64,000 nt of DNA from Spirochaetota bacterium (GCA_023398165.1 JAEWSQ010000005.1:62001-126000); one strand, 5' to 3'. Shown: positions 7,650 through 18,500, counted from the first letter of the stretch. Program-made: numbers and translations. Notes: a model not told the origin generated them from the letters alone.

Positions 7650-9287
7650 TTGATTACTGTTAGTGATGTAAGTTTAAAATTCAGCGAACGCCCCTTATTT
7701 AAAGATGTCAATCTTAAGTTCACTCCGGGAAACTGCTACGGAATAATCGGTGCAAACGGAGCTGGAAAATCAACGTTTTTAAAAATACTGTCAGGTGAAA
7801 TTGAGCATGATTCAGGACAGATAAGCATAACACCCGGTGAAAGAATGGCTGTTTTAAAACAGGATCACTTTGCCTATGATGCTTACTCAGTTATGGACAC
7901 GGTAATGATGGGACATCCTGAATTATACAAATGCTACAAAGACAGAGAATTAATTTATGCAAAAGAGGATTTCAGCGAAGAGGACGGAATTAAGGCAAGC
8001 GAGCTTGAAGGAAAATTTTCTGAACTCGGCGGATGGGAGGCTGAAAACCAGATAGAGCAGATGCTCTCAGGCCTTGGCCTCGAAGAAGAATACCATGAGA
8101 GAATGATGAGCGAACTTGATGAAAGCCAGAAAGTCCGGGTACTTCTTGCACAGGCAATTTTCGGTCAGCCCGAAATTCTCCTTCTCGATGAACCGACAAA
8201 CGGATTGGACCTTGAATCCATCAGCTGGCTGGAAGAATTTCTCATCGACTTTCCAAATACTGTTATTGTTGTAAGCCATGACCGTCACTTCCTTAACGCT
8301 GTATGCACATGCATCTGCGATATAGATTTTGGAAAGATTACAACCTTCAGCGGCAACTATGATTTCTGGTATCAGATGAGTCAGATCATGCAGAGACAGG
8401 CTAAAGATCAGGCAAAGAAACGTGAAGAAAAAATGAAGGACCTGCGCGAGTTTATTTTACGATTTGCATCAAATGCATCAAAAAGCCGCCAGGCAACAAG
8501 CCGTAAAAAAGTCTATGACAAACTGGCACTCGAAGAACTTCACGTTACCTCGCGTAAATTTCCCTATGTCAATTTTAAACCTGACCGGGAAGCCGGCAAT
8601 AATATTCTCCGTGTCGAAAAACTTAACTACACTAATGAGGGTATTCAGCTTTTAAAAGACTTTTCTCTTACTGTTAATAAGGGAGAAAAAATTGCCTTTG
8701 TCGGAGTTGAACATAAATCAAAATCCGCTTTCTTCGACATCATTTCCGGTACAGTAACGCCAGATTCAGGCGATGTGTACTGGGGGCAGACAATTACGAG
8801 TACGTATCTTGCCGTGGACAATGCTCATTATTTTAACAACGATCTGAATATTACAGACTGGCTGCGTCAGTATTCAACTGATCAGGACGAAGCCTATATC
8901 CGCGGGTTTTTGGGACGCATGCTTTTTTCAGGCGATGAATCATTAAAACCTGTAAAAGTACTGTCAGGCGGTGAAAAGGTCCGCTGTATGCTTTCAAAGA
9001 TAATGCTTTCCGGTGCAAATGTCCTCATACTTGATGAGCCGACAAATCATCTAGATCTTGAAGCTATTACAAGCCTTAACGAAGCGCTTGTCGAATTTCC
9101 GGGTATTGTGTTATTCAATAGTCATGATCACGAGTTTATTTCCTCTATTGCAAACCGAATTATTGAAATAACCCCCGAGGGTGTAATTGACCGTATGATG
9201 GATTTTGACGACTACTTAAAAGACGAACAGATCAAATCCATACGTTCTGAGTTATACAAGGGCAACACCAAAAAAATTAAATTTTAG
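7650..9287 (+). CDS. ABC-F family ATPase (YkpA/YbiT-like), one degenerate nucleotide site
   Basis: A 545-residue soluble protein with two ABC cassettes and a charged linker (about 250-300) but no membrane segments, the plan of ABC-F translation factors that act at the ribosomal E site. Cassette 1 has a canonical Walker A (GANGAGKST) and Walker B/LLLDEPTNGLDLE, but its signature is ELDESQK instead of LSGGEK. Cassette 2 has a normal signature (LSGGEKVRCML) and LILDEPTNHLDLE, but its Walker A is GVEHKSKSA. Since sites form between Walker A of one cassette and signature of the other, one site is intact and the other doubly degenerate. The start is TTG; TTG 7650 sits six bases after AGGAG, better than TTG 7647. 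Confidence 0.87.
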   Translation: MITVSDVSLKFSERPLFKDVNLKFTPGNCYGIIGANGAGKSTFLKILSGEIEHDSGQISITPGERMAVLKQDHFAYDAYSVMDTVMMGHPELYKCYKDRELIYAKEDFSEEDGIKASELEGKFSELGGWEAENQIEQMLSGLGLEEEYHERMMSELDESQKVRVLLAQAIFGQPEILLLDEPTNGLDLESISWLEEFLIDFPNTVIVVSHDRHFLNAVCTCICDIDFGKITTFSGNYDFWYQMSQIMQRQAKDQAKKREEKMKDLREFILRFASNASKSRQATSRKKVYDKLALEELHVTSRKFPYVNFKPDREAGNNILRVEKLNYTNEGIQLLKDFSLTVNKGEKIAFVGVEHKSKSAFFDIISGTVTPDSGDVYWGQTITSTYLAVDNAHYFNNDLNITDWLRQYSTDQDEAYIRGFLGRMLFSGDESLKPVKVLSGGEKVRCMLSKIMLSGANVLILDEPTNHLDLEAITSLNEALVEFPGIVLFNSHDHEFISSIANRIIEITPEGVIDRMMDFDDYLKDEQIKSIRSELYKGNTKKIKF

Positions 9288-9322
9288 TACGTATGCGGTT
9301 TGAAATTTGAATGCGCCGCAAT

Positions 9323-9358
9323 AAAAAAACTTCTGTCATACTGGCAGAAGTTTTTTTT
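9323..9358. terminator. Bidirectional terminator between convergent genes
   Basis: A seven-A run, stem ACTTCTG/CAGAAGT with a nine-base loop, and an eight-T run lie between the ABC-F gene (+) and the DUF4353-type gene (-). The symmetry suits both transcripts. Confidence 0.8.
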
Positions 9359-9382
9359 GTTTGTGCTGCTGATTACATAAAT

Positions 9383-11212
9383 TTACAGATTATTCATCGC
9401 AGGCTTTTCACCCTGATTTTGGGGTAAACCCTGTCCGTCACTCGGAGGGTTCATTCCTTTTCTGCCGCCTTTAAAATTCTGATCACCCTGGGGAGGGTTC
9501 ATTACCCTGCCGCCTTGAAAGCCTCCCGGACCTCCGCCAAATCCCTGTTCAGAATTCTGTCCGATAGTAGTTGTAGAGTTTTCAATAGTGAATGATTCAA
9601 TTTTTGTGTCCCCGCTGTAAATAGTATACTGCTTCCCTTTTTGGAAGACGGGAGAAGATATAACTGCACTTCCAAACCAGGAGGGAATATCAGCTGAAAA
9701 AATCTCTTTGCTGCTGCTGTCAACAATCCTCAGTTTTTTTCCGGATGACAGCTGGGAAAAAATGATAATAGTATTCTGTGATGAATCTGATTCCGCAGGA
9801 TAGGACATATTGGTTCCCCCTATGCCTATGAGTGTACCCCCAGTAATGGTAAACGGATACATATCGCTGTCAAAGGCAGTTTCAGGACTCCGCCCTCCCT
9901 GTGCGGTAATAGTTCCTCCCGATATTGTCAATGAGCCGTTTGAATCGACTGCATCATTTTCCGTACTTGTTACAGTTAGATTTCCGCCTGATATATGAAT
10001 GGAAATTCCTGCATTGAGGCAGTCATCGGCAGTCGTTATTGTTATTGTGCCGCCAGAAATCAATAAATCTGTTTTAGCTTCAATTCCTTCCGGACTGCAG
10101 CTTACGGTGACGCCGTCTTCATTATCATACTCATAGGGCTTACCCGTTGTTTTTATTGAAATAGTTCCGCCCGATATTGTAACATAAGAATCAGGATCAT
10201 CGGTGGTTACTTCTGTTGCAGCATCCTCATCTTTTTCCCATGCGGCAGTTACCGCTTTTCCGGCAGTTTCTATTGATATCTCCCCGCCGTTTATAACTAT
10301 AAATCCTTCACCGGCTCTCTTTTCATTTTCCTCCCCGTCAACCTTGATGCCCTTGCTTTCCTCATCGACTGCAGTTCCGGTTCCTTTAATAGAAAGTTTA
10401 CCGTCCGTCATGATGAATCCGTTAATGCTTCTTACCGCATCGCGTGCGCTTACCAAAACAGAAATTGTCCCGCCTGTTATCTTAATGTAATCATCACTGT
10501 AAATTCCGTTTTTATATGATGCATCTACAGATAATGTACCGCTGCCTGAAAGTATGAGAGCTCCTTTTGAATACAGGGCTCCTTTTTTGGTATTTTTTTC
10601 CCGGTTCTGTGAATCCTTTAATACATTGACAGAGCCTTTTTCCAAAACAAGGTATGTTTTATATTTGCTTGCAGAACTTAATGCTGGTCCGTCCTTTGCC
10701 GTAATATTCACAGTATTTAAAACAAGAGCAACATTGCTTTCCGCTTTTTCAACACTCACCGTACCATATAATGTTCCGCTCAGAATCAGCTTTACATTCT
10801 CTTTACCGGTACTTGAGATTTCCGCACCGTTATCGGTAAATACAACTGATACAATACTTCCGTCTGCATCGCTTGTCTTGTTGCTAAGATCAATTTTTAC
10901 TGTTGTTTTAAAAACTACTGTATTAACAGTATCTTCTTTGTCATCAATGATGGATCGGCTGGAAACATTGTCTTTTGAGGTGTTAACGGGAAGAGTCCCT
11001 GAACCTTGAGGGAACATACCGCCCTGTCCCTGGAAGTCAGGAGGCATATCACCCCTGTTCCACTGTGCCTGTACAGCATCTTCCTGTCCGGCTGCAGGCG
11101 TCTCAAGTGTACCGGCTTGTTCTGCGGCGCTCTGCTGTGTTGCATCAGTTTTCCCGCCTGCAAACACTATACCTGCCGTTAATACTAATAAAAAAATTAA
11201 TAGTCTTTTCAT
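9383..11212 (-). CDS. Exported carbohydrate-binding-domain protein (Cthe_2159/DUF4353-like)
   Basis: A 609-residue exported protein. The signal peptide LLIFLLVLTAGIVFAGG has no cysteine, so signal peptidase I cleavage near FAG is more likely than lipidation. A low-complexity region follows, then from about residue 90 to 500 a long series of short repeats of the type ISGGTITI, LSGSGTLSV, ITGGTISV and INGGEISI, characteristic of a right-handed parallel beta-helix related to the pectin/polygalacturonate-binding Cthe_2159 family. The last 60 residues are Gly/Pro/Gln/Met-rich (GQGFGGGPGGFQGG-like) and look disordered. A surface or periplasmic glycan-binding role is inferred. It lies downstream of clpB, separated by a strong hairpin. 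Confidence 0.8.
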   Translation of the reverse strand: MKRLLIFLLVLTAGIVFAGGKTDATQQSAAEQAGTLETPAAGQEDAVQAQWNRGDMPPDFQGQGGMFPQGSGTLPVNTSKDNVSSRSIIDDKEDTVNTVVFKTTVKIDLSNKTSDADGSIVSVVFTDNGAEISSTGKENVKLILSGTLYGTVSVEKAESNVALVLNTVNITAKDGPALSSASKYKTYLVLEKGSVNVLKDSQNREKNTKKGALYSKGALILSGSGTLSVDASYKNGIYSDDYIKITGGTISVLVSARDAVRSINGFIMTDGKLSIKGTGTAVDEESKGIKVDGEENEKRAGEGFIVINGGEISIETAGKAVTAAWEKDEDAATEVTTDDPDSYVTISGGTISIKTTGKPYEYDNEDGVTVSCSPEGIEAKTDLLISGGTITITTADDCLNAGISIHISGGNLTVTSTENDAVDSNGSLTISGGTITAQGGRSPETAFDSDMYPFTITGGTLIGIGGTNMSYPAESDSSQNTIIIFSQLSSGKKLRIVDSSSKEIFSADIPSWFGSAVISSPVFQKGKQYTIYSGDTKIESFTIENSTTTIGQNSEQGFGGGPGGFQGGRVMNPPQGDQNFKGGRKGMNPPSDGQGLPQNQGEKPAMNNL

Positions 11213-11226
11213 ACCTTACTCCTGTG

Positions 11227-11248
11227 AACGGGAGGTTTACCTCCCGTT
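11227..11248. other. Strong stem-loop between clpB and the downstream gene
   Basis: A perfect ten-base inverted repeat AACGGGAGGT-TT-ACCTCCCGTT. On the minus strand it is followed at once by CACAGGAG, the ribosome site of the gene starting at 11212, and there is no T-run. It is more likely an mRNA stability or processing element, or a structure modulating the downstream start, than a classical terminator. Confidence 0.5.
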
Positions 11249-11293
11249 TGATAACACAAGAATATAAAGAGGAACTTAAAACAATCTTAATAC

Positions 11294-13909
11294 TTAAGAA
11301 AAAATCAATCCTGCAGAACCTGATTCATGGTCTGCGGTAATTGTGCTTCCGTCTTCGTACCGTCCTGCAAGAATTTCTTTAGAAAGCGGATTTTCAAGAT
11401 AGGTCTGAATAGCTCTTTTAATGGGTCTTGCTCCGAACAATGGATCATAACCGGCCTCTGAAAGGAAATCGACTGCGCTGTCTGTAACAACAAGTTTTAC
11501 GCGTCTCGATTCGAGCCGCTTTGAGGCGCGTTCAAGCTGAAGCCGTACAATTGATGACACATGAGACTTATCAAGTCTTGAGAACGTAATGACTTCATCG
11601 ATGCGGTTCAAAAACTCAGGCCGGAAGGATTGTTTTAAAAGCTCATGTATTTTCGGCTCTAAAACCTTCATTTTTTCATTTGTATCTGCCTGAAGAATAA
11701 AGTCGCTTCCAATATTGCTCGTCATAATGATTATGGTGTTTTTAAAATCCACCACCCTTCCCTGGGAATCGGTGAGGCGTCCGTCATCGAGCACCTGAAG
11801 AAGAACATTAAACACATCGGGGTGGGCTTTTTCAATTTCATCAAAAAGAACAACACTGTAGGGTCTGCGTCTGACGGCCTCAGTAAGCTGGCCTCCCTCA
11901 TCGTAGCCCACATAACCGGGGGGCGCCCCAATGAGACGGCTCACGGCAAATTTTTCCATGTACTCGCTCATATCAATACGGGTAAGAGATTTCTCATCAT
12001 CGAACAAAAAGTCTGCAAGAGTTTTTGCAAGTTCTGTTTTACCGACACCGGTAGGTCCTATAAACAAGAAACTTCCCAAAGGTTTGTTTTCATCTGATAA
12101 TCCGGCTCTGTTTCGTCTGATCGCATCAGATACGGACGAGACTGCCTCATCCTGCCCGATAACCCTCTTATGAAGCACATCTTCCAACACAAGAAACTTC
12201 TGCATCTCGCTTGCCATCATCTTTGTTACAGGAATTCCTGTCCACGTTGAAACGACCCGGGCAATATCCTCCTCGCACACTTCCTCGCGTAGAAGTCTTC
12301 CTTCAGGAACAGCGCAGTTATCTTTCTGATTTTTCTTTGCCAGTTTCGCTTCTACCTCTTTTGCCGATTCGGAGAGTTTACGTTCGAGCTCGGGAATAAG
12401 ACCGTACTTGATTTCTGCAGCCTTGTTAAGATTACCCTCCCGCGTGTAGCGGATTTCATCGAGGTGAAGCTGCTCGAGCTGCTCTTTTAACACGCGTCCT
12501 TCATCTATACGCTTCTTTTCATTTTCCCACTGCATCTTCATGGCATCGCGCCGTGATGTTAAATCTGCAAGATCCTTTTCAAGTTTTGAAAGACGCTCAA
12601 GAGAGGCATCATCAGTCTCCTTTGACAAAGCCTGTTTTTCAATGGTGAGCTGAAGAATTTTCCGCTCAACCTGATCAAGTTCTGTCGGCTGGCTTTCAAT
12701 TTCCATCTTTAAACGGCTTGCAGCTTCATCGACGAGGTCTATTGCCTTGTCGGGGAGGAAGCGGCTGGTTATGTAGCGGTTTGACAATACCGCAGAAGCA
12801 ACAAGAGCCTCATCCTTTATTCTAACACCGTGATGAACCTCATATTTTTCTTTTAATCCGCGCAATATTGCAATGGTATCTTCCACAGAAGGTTCGGCAC
12901 AGTACACCTGCTGGAAACGCCGTTCCAATGCGGCGTCTTTTTCTATATGCTTGCGGTATTCATCGAGTGTCGTAGCGCCTATTGCACGAAGCTCTCCGCG
13001 TGCAAGAGCCGGTTTTAATAGATTCGATGCATCCATGGAGCCTTCCGAAGCACCTGCTCCGACAAGGGTATGGAGCTCGTCTATAAACAGAATTATTCTT
13101 CCTTCTGATTTCTGCACATCATGAATTACGCTTTTTAAACGCTCTTCGAATTCACCGCGGAATTTTGCACCTGCTACGAGAGCGCCGAGATCGAGAGAAA
13201 GAAGCTGTTTATTTTTTAAACTGTCAGGAACATCGCCTGAAACAATACGCCGTGCAAGACCTTCGACGATAGCTGTTTTACCTACGCCAGGCTCACCGAT
13301 GAGGACCGGATTATTCTTTGTTCTTCGTGAGAGCACCTGCATAACCCGGCGGATTTCTTCATCGCGTCCGATCACTGGATCAATTTTTTCCTGCTTTGCA
13401 AGTGTTGTTAAATCTTTACAGTATTTTTCCAAGGCCTGCATAGTGGCTTCGGGATCCTGATTAGTAACTCTCTGATTGCCCCGAACCGCTTTTAGAGCCT
13501 GGAAAATAGAGTCGCGGGTGATGCCTTCTTTTTTCAATAAGGCTCCGCATCTTCCATCGGACTGGGCAACCGCAAGCAGTATATGCTCCGTAGATAAATA
13601 CTCGTCTTTGAGATTAGCTGTTTCTTTTTCTGCTTTAGCAATTACCTTTGATGCTTCATTTGAAAAATGAATTTGAGCGCTTCCGGTAACACGGGGATAG
13701 GAATCCAACAGCTCTTCCACCTGATCTTTGAGGCGGTCAAGATTGACTCCAATGCGTTCTATAAGAGGAGGAACAACACCGTCATCCTGTTCAAGCAGTG
13801 CCAGGAGAAGGTGTTCTGTACCAATTTCGCTGTGATCTTCCTGCTGTGCTATGGAGTTAGCAGCCTGTATTGCATCTTGTGCTTTTAAAGTAAATTTATC
13901 GTAGTTCAT
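11294..13909 (-). CDS. clpB: ATP-dependent disaggregase ClpB
   Basis: An 871-residue Hsp100 protein that with DnaK resolves protein aggregates in the cytoplasm. Order: Clp N-domain repeats (1-150), AAA1 with Walker A GEPGVGKT (about 206) and FIDELHTLVGAG, ClpB-type coiled-coil middle domain (about 400-530), and AAA2 with GPTGVGKTE (about 610), LFDEIEKAH and the arginine finger in FRPEFLNRIDEV, then the C-terminal D2-small domain. The middle domain and lack of an IGF/L ClpP loop separate it from ClpA/ClpC. Length is normal. Only 45 bases separate it from the upstream gene, and no CIRCE element is visible there, so heat-shock control, if any, is not evident from sequence. Confidence 0.96.
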   Translation of the reverse strand: MNYDKFTLKAQDAIQAANSIAQQEDHSEIGTEHLLLALLEQDDGVVPPLIERIGVNLDRLKDQVEELLDSYPRVTGSAQIHFSNEASKVIAKAEKETANLKDEYLSTEHILLAVAQSDGRCGALLKKEGITRDSIFQALKAVRGNQRVTNQDPEATMQALEKYCKDLTTLAKQEKIDPVIGRDEEIRRVMQVLSRRTKNNPVLIGEPGVGKTAIVEGLARRIVSGDVPDSLKNKQLLSLDLGALVAGAKFRGEFEERLKSVIHDVQKSEGRIILFIDELHTLVGAGASEGSMDASNLLKPALARGELRAIGATTLDEYRKHIEKDAALERRFQQVYCAEPSVEDTIAILRGLKEKYEVHHGVRIKDEALVASAVLSNRYITSRFLPDKAIDLVDEAASRLKMEIESQPTELDQVERKILQLTIEKQALSKETDDASLERLSKLEKDLADLTSRRDAMKMQWENEKKRIDEGRVLKEQLEQLHLDEIRYTREGNLNKAAEIKYGLIPELERKLSESAKEVEAKLAKKNQKDNCAVPEGRLLREEVCEEDIARVVSTWTGIPVTKMMASEMQKFLVLEDVLHKRVIGQDEAVSSVSDAIRRNRAGLSDENKPLGSFLFIGPTGVGKTELAKTLADFLFDDEKSLTRIDMSEYMEKFAVSRLIGAPPGYVGYDEGGQLTEAVRRRPYSVVLFDEIEKAHPDVFNVLLQVLDDGRLTDSQGRVVDFKNTIIIMTSNIGSDFILQADTNEKMKVLEPKIHELLKQSFRPEFLNRIDEVITFSRLDKSHVSSIVRLQLERASKRLESRRVKLVVTDSAVDFLSEAGYDPLFGARPIKRAIQTYLENPLSKEILAGRYEDGSTITADHESGSAGLIFS

Positions 13910-13954
13910 GACATAAATTTACGCATAAACTACGATAAAAGCAAGCAAAGATTT

Positions 13955-15082
13955 TCAGTATTCACCGTATTCGCAGCCGCAGTTTTCAATGCGTGCGTGT
14001 TCTATTGTTTCAAGATTCTTTTTGACTTTTTTGTAAAGTCTTATTTCTCCATACCCTGTTCCGCCGTTCCACAAATTATTATGAAGTTTCAGACCGTTGG
14101 GAGCTGTATAATTAATAAAGAGCATTTCGCGTTTTTTACAATACACATCAACATCAATGAAGTTCCGTTTATCTTCCGCAGTAACCGACCAGTGTACTAA
14201 CTCGCCGGTCTGTGTGAATGTATACCTGACACTGCTTTTTTTCCAGAATTTTGAAAAATTAAACTCATACTCTTCGCCTTCAAGATAGAAATAAAACAGT
14301 ATCTTTTTTTTGAATGCCCTTCCCAGGAATTTCGGTCTCCCGCCTCCTATATCAAAACAGGAGTTTTTCAAGCGCTGCCCGCTTATGAGGCTGATAAGAT
14401 TGCAGCTCGAAAGCCACAGCCACGGATTGGTAAAATCACGGCCCCAGTTTTTATCAGCATAGCCGAATGAACGCTGCGGGGTAACGGTATACTCCACGCC
14501 GTCCAGAACTACAGAACCGGTATACAGAGTTTTAACACCCTGGGCATGCCAGTACATTTCAAAAGGCCATAATGAGCGGAATAAAAGCGATGTTCCGAAA
14601 CCGACATTGAATGGAATCTGTTTATCCATTTGAAGATTCCATGCCATACTTCCGGAAGATGACATATACTCAGGATGATTTTTTACATCTGAAGGATACA
14701 ACGATACAGAACCTGCAAGGGATTTTTCGCTTAAACTACAGTCTCCGATTTTTAACTCAAGCCTTTTTTTGTGATACTGTAAACTGTTTACAGGATAAAA
14801 ATTATGTATCTGTTTTGCGTCATTCCCCCATGCACCGGCTTTTATCATGATGTATGAAGGCTTCTGTTCTTTTTTAGAAACTGATTGTATATTTCCAAAC
14901 TGAATTTTTTTGGGAGATACCGATGGATTAATTATGAAATACTCAATAAAAAAAGACTTCGGCTCTCCGGTAACCTTATTATGAGCGGTAAAAGAATGCC
15001 ACCACCAGTCGTAGGCATTTTTTCTTCCCAAGCCGCGGAGCATGTAGAGATTTTTTCTGCGGTTCTCCCGTGAAATTGCCAT
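13955..15082 (-). CDS. Tocopherol cyclase-like family protein
   Basis: A 375-residue protein resembling the bacterial branch of the tocopherol cyclase family (Pfam tocopherol_cycl). The N-terminal MLRGLGRKNAYDWWWHSFTAHN followed by FFIEYFIINP is the family hallmark, and the later segments PQRSFGYADKNWGRDFTNPWLWLSSCNL and WNGGTGYGEIRLYKK also fit. Spirochaetes are not expected to make tocopherol, so another lipid-like ligand or cyclisation substrate is more likely; no function is assigned. No signal peptide or membrane segment is apparent. It is upstream of clpB on the same strand with a 45-base gap. The 220 bases upstream (15083-15303) are AT-rich and hold no gene that I can support. Confidence 0.75.
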   Translation of the reverse strand: MAISRENRRKNLYMLRGLGRKNAYDWWWHSFTAHNKVTGEPKSFFIEYFIINPSVSPKKIQFGNIQSVSKKEQKPSYIMIKAGAWGNDAKQIHNFYPVNSLQYHKKRLELKIGDCSLSEKSLAGSVSLYPSDVKNHPEYMSSSGSMAWNLQMDKQIPFNVGFGTSLLFRSLWPFEMYWHAQGVKTLYTGSVVLDGVEYTVTPQRSFGYADKNWGRDFTNPWLWLSSCNLISLISGQRLKNSCFDIGGGRPKFLGRAFKKKILFYFYLEGEEYEFNFSKFWKKSSVRYTFTQTGELVHWSVTAEDKRNFIDVDVYCKKREMLFINYTAPNGLKLHNNLWNGGTGYGEIRLYKKVKKNLETIEHARIENCGCEYGEY

Positions 15083-15303
15083 TCTAACCTCAGTAAAAAT
15101 AAAATGTATATTGCATTTAGAATTTCGGCATTTTATAACAATAAATTAGAGAAATCAATGTGAATAAATATAACAGCACACGGTATTTTCCGGCTGATTT
15201 CTGATTTTAAAAAAAACCTTCTATACCGGATAGGTACTTTACTACTGTAATTGGAGAATTAGTGATTTTTGAGGTACAATAACATACGATAAATAAGGCT
15301 GCC

Positions 15304-15516
15304 TTACACAACACCCTTTAAGGTCTTTGAAATATCTTCTTTTTCTTTTGGAAAATTCTCGTCAAGATACTCAAAACACTCCATTGCATTCCGCTGAACG
15401 TGTTCATACCAAATATAGTACAACTCATTATCTAACGATCCAGGATAAGGAGCACCTTGAATATCGGAAACAAGACACCGTAATTTGTCTGCACACTCTT
15501 TAAATTTCTTGTCCAT
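15304..15516 (-). CDS. Small hypothetical protein
   Basis: A 70-residue acidic, cysteine-containing protein, predicted mostly helical, with no signal peptide or recognised motif. An AAGGG ribosome site lies about eight bases before the ATG, and the composition is protein-like, so I keep it as a gene. It lies alone between the M16C peptidase and the tocopherol-cyclase-like gene on the same strand. Function is unknown; it could be a spurious ORF. Confidence 0.45.
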   Translation of the reverse strand: MDKKFKECADKLRCLVSDIQGAPYPGSLDNELYYIWYEHVQRNAMECFEYLDENFPKEKEDISKTLKGVV

Positions 15517-15582
15517 AGCTAACCCTTTATAACCGGTATACGTATCTTTTTAACACTCAGCATCATTAACACTGCTTCTCAA

Positions 15583-18500
15583 TTATAACGGTAAAACAGT
15601 GATTTTTCCAGACTTTTCCAGCGATTTATTGAAAATAATCGCTCTTTTTCCCATCCTTAAGAGATTTGAGAGATTTTGAAGACTTTTTTGAATATCCTCG
15701 CTTTTCGCACAAAGAAGTGCTTTTATCTTTTCCGCTCTCTTTTCATCGCTGATGCCGTAGAGATTTCTCATAAACCCCGCAGCACCTTTTCCGGAAGGAG
15801 TTCTCGGCTGTATCTCCTTGCTGTATGAACCGGTAATGATACGTTCCAGGGAAAGGGGATCAATGCATCTTTTTGAAGCTTTTTGAAGCTCTTCCTTCCA
15901 TACTTTAAGACTCTTTTCCGGCTTAGGATCTCTGTACGTTGCAAAAGAGAATGTTCTTTCCATTGTATCGGGAAACGCATATGCGCCGTATGCGCCTCCA
16001 ATTGTCCTAATTTTTTCCCACAGCACGCCGTTAGTCAGCCAGTGAGCTGCCAGAGAGGCATACACACTTTGAGGAATATCGCAGGGAGGAGTACATAAAG
16101 ACCATGCGGCAAAACCGACCTGAGAGGGAAGCACAATACGTTCTTCGTCTGCATTCCCGCCCTGATCTTCCCTGGCAAGTTTTGTAAGCTCAAAAAAATC
16201 CGCGTCCCTGCAGTCATACGGCTTTTGAGGCTTCCTGAGACTCGGCAGATAGGTTTCGATCGATGACGCAAAACACTGTTTTACGGTATCTGTCATAGTA
16301 TCTTCGCAGATAATGTTTATGACGCCTCCGCTTGAAAGCATAGTCTCTTTCATTTTTTCAAGTTTAGCTCTGACAGTATCAATATGTTCACTGCACAGTT
16401 CATGAACATAATACAGCTGACTTAGTCCGTTCCATATTTCATCTGCAGCCTTTGAACGGCTTGCGGTGCAGGTTGTCCGCGACAGGGCATACGAATTCCC
16501 TGCGGGAATTACAGATGAATCAATGTCGTTTCTATACTCTTTTAAAAGATCCGAGAGGCGCTTTGTATCTGAAAAATCGGCTGTTGTTATGCAGGATAAA
16601 AACAAATTGAGCGCTTCCTCTGTTTTTTCACACAGCATTTTTACCCTGAAAAAAATCCATGAACGGCCGCATACAGGATCATACGTATATAGAGCCTGCG
16701 TTCTTTTATCATCATGCAGAACAACCGTGCCGTTTTCATCAAGAATCCCGCATTTTTGCGCTGCTTCAAATGATTCGGATGATGTGAACAAGGCGGAATC
16801 AAGACTTCCGGTTATTTTTGCAGTATATGAGGCAGCTTCCGCCCAGTCCATGCCGGCAAACCCGGTATTAACAATGACCGTTGTAAAAAAAGGCATAAGC
16901 GGAAAATCGGAGGGGTTGAAGGTATCGCACGGAAATCCAAGTTCCGCATACACAATACCATTTACACTCTGACGGTGAATAAAACAGGGAATCCCCTGAA
17001 GCTCGGTGCGTTCCGAATGAATTGAATCTATGCTGCTGTCAAGATCTGAGGGATGAATATGGGGAAGAAGAGCACACAATTGTTCAGAATCCGGTTCCGC
17101 CTGATACTCGCTCAGAATCCTCATCTGATCCCGTATTTCATTTTCAAGTTCTGTCCGCATCCGGTTTTTGCACAGTGCTTCAATCTGTGTTTCATACACG
17201 GTTTTCATTGCAGTCTCATACCCTTTATCCGGAGTGACTGTCAGACAAACCATATGAGTATTGCTCATAAAATATTTTTGCAGTAATCCTACAAGATAGG
17301 ATGGATCTGCAGACAGTTTCTCTTTTATTCTTTGAAATGCCGTTCTATTGAAAATTGTTTTTGCAGGATGTACACCGTTCAGCCATCCCCGGAGGCATCT
17401 CCTCATGAGGGTCAGCGAGTAGGGTCCGTGGGATCTTTTTATTTCCCGGTCGGCAAAATCGACTGCCATTATGGCCGCTTCAATATCATCGGATTTGATT
17501 CCCCCCTGTATCAGGCTGCTTATAGTTGTACGTATTACCTGTTCAAGTTCTGCTTCCTTTCCTTCCTTCATTTCGCGCAGTCCGGCGCTGAATATCAGAT
17601 AGCGGAGCTCGCTTTCTATTCCGGTGTTCGGAGCAATATCTTCACCTAATCCGCAGTCGATTAAGGCTTTGGAAAGGGGTGATCCGTCATGGCCGAGCAG
17701 TATCTGACTTATAAGAACTGCTTCCATAAACTGCTCCGGATCATTGGTTTCACCTATCAGCCAGGAAAAGAGTACAGTGGGACCTGAGTTTTCGCTGCTT
17801 CCCTCAGAGCTTAATGAAGGTCCGGAAACACGGCACTGAGCCGGAGAGGAAAAAGGCTTCACTTCTGTTGCAGTAAAAGAATCGAGGTCTAACCGGCTTG
17901 CGGCCAGATGGGAAAAAGGACCCTGTACAACGGAAAAATCCTTCAGAAAGCGGGTTTCGATGAAATCAAGCTGTTTCTTCGTGTCTATATTGCCGTATAA
18001 AAATAATCTGCAGTTTGAAGGATCATAATATTTTTTATGGAAAGTAATGAACTGTTCATAGGTCAGTTCAGGAATCTCTGCAGGATCGCCTCCTGAATCG
18101 TGTGCATAGGCAGTATTAGGCAGAAGAGAGCGGACGGTCCAGTCTGATACAATGCTGTCAAAACTGGAATAATTGCCCTTCATTTCGTTATACACAACAC
18201 CCTGAATAGATATGGTACCTGCATCATCTATTTCGAGACGGTGGGCTTCCTGCATAAAAATTTCTTTTTTCAAAAGAGGGAAAAAAACGGCATCGCCGTA
18301 TACTGCCATAAGATTAAAGTAGTCAGCCTCTATTAACGAACTTGCCGGATACACCGTTTTATCGGGGAAGGTCATGGCATTAAGAAAGGTTTTAACACTT
18401 TGATTTCCCAGTCTGATAAAAGGATCTTTTAAGGGATAATTTTTTGATCCGCAGAGAACAGAATGCTCCAATATGTGAGCGGCTCCTGTTGAATCTTCCG

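Noticed and set aside
13910..13954. CIRCE or similar heat-shock element before clpB
   Set aside because: The short gap has no TTAGCACTC-type inverted repeat.
16466..16972. 168-codon plus-strand frame
   Set aside because: It lies opposite the M16C peptidase coding sequence, with no start signal.
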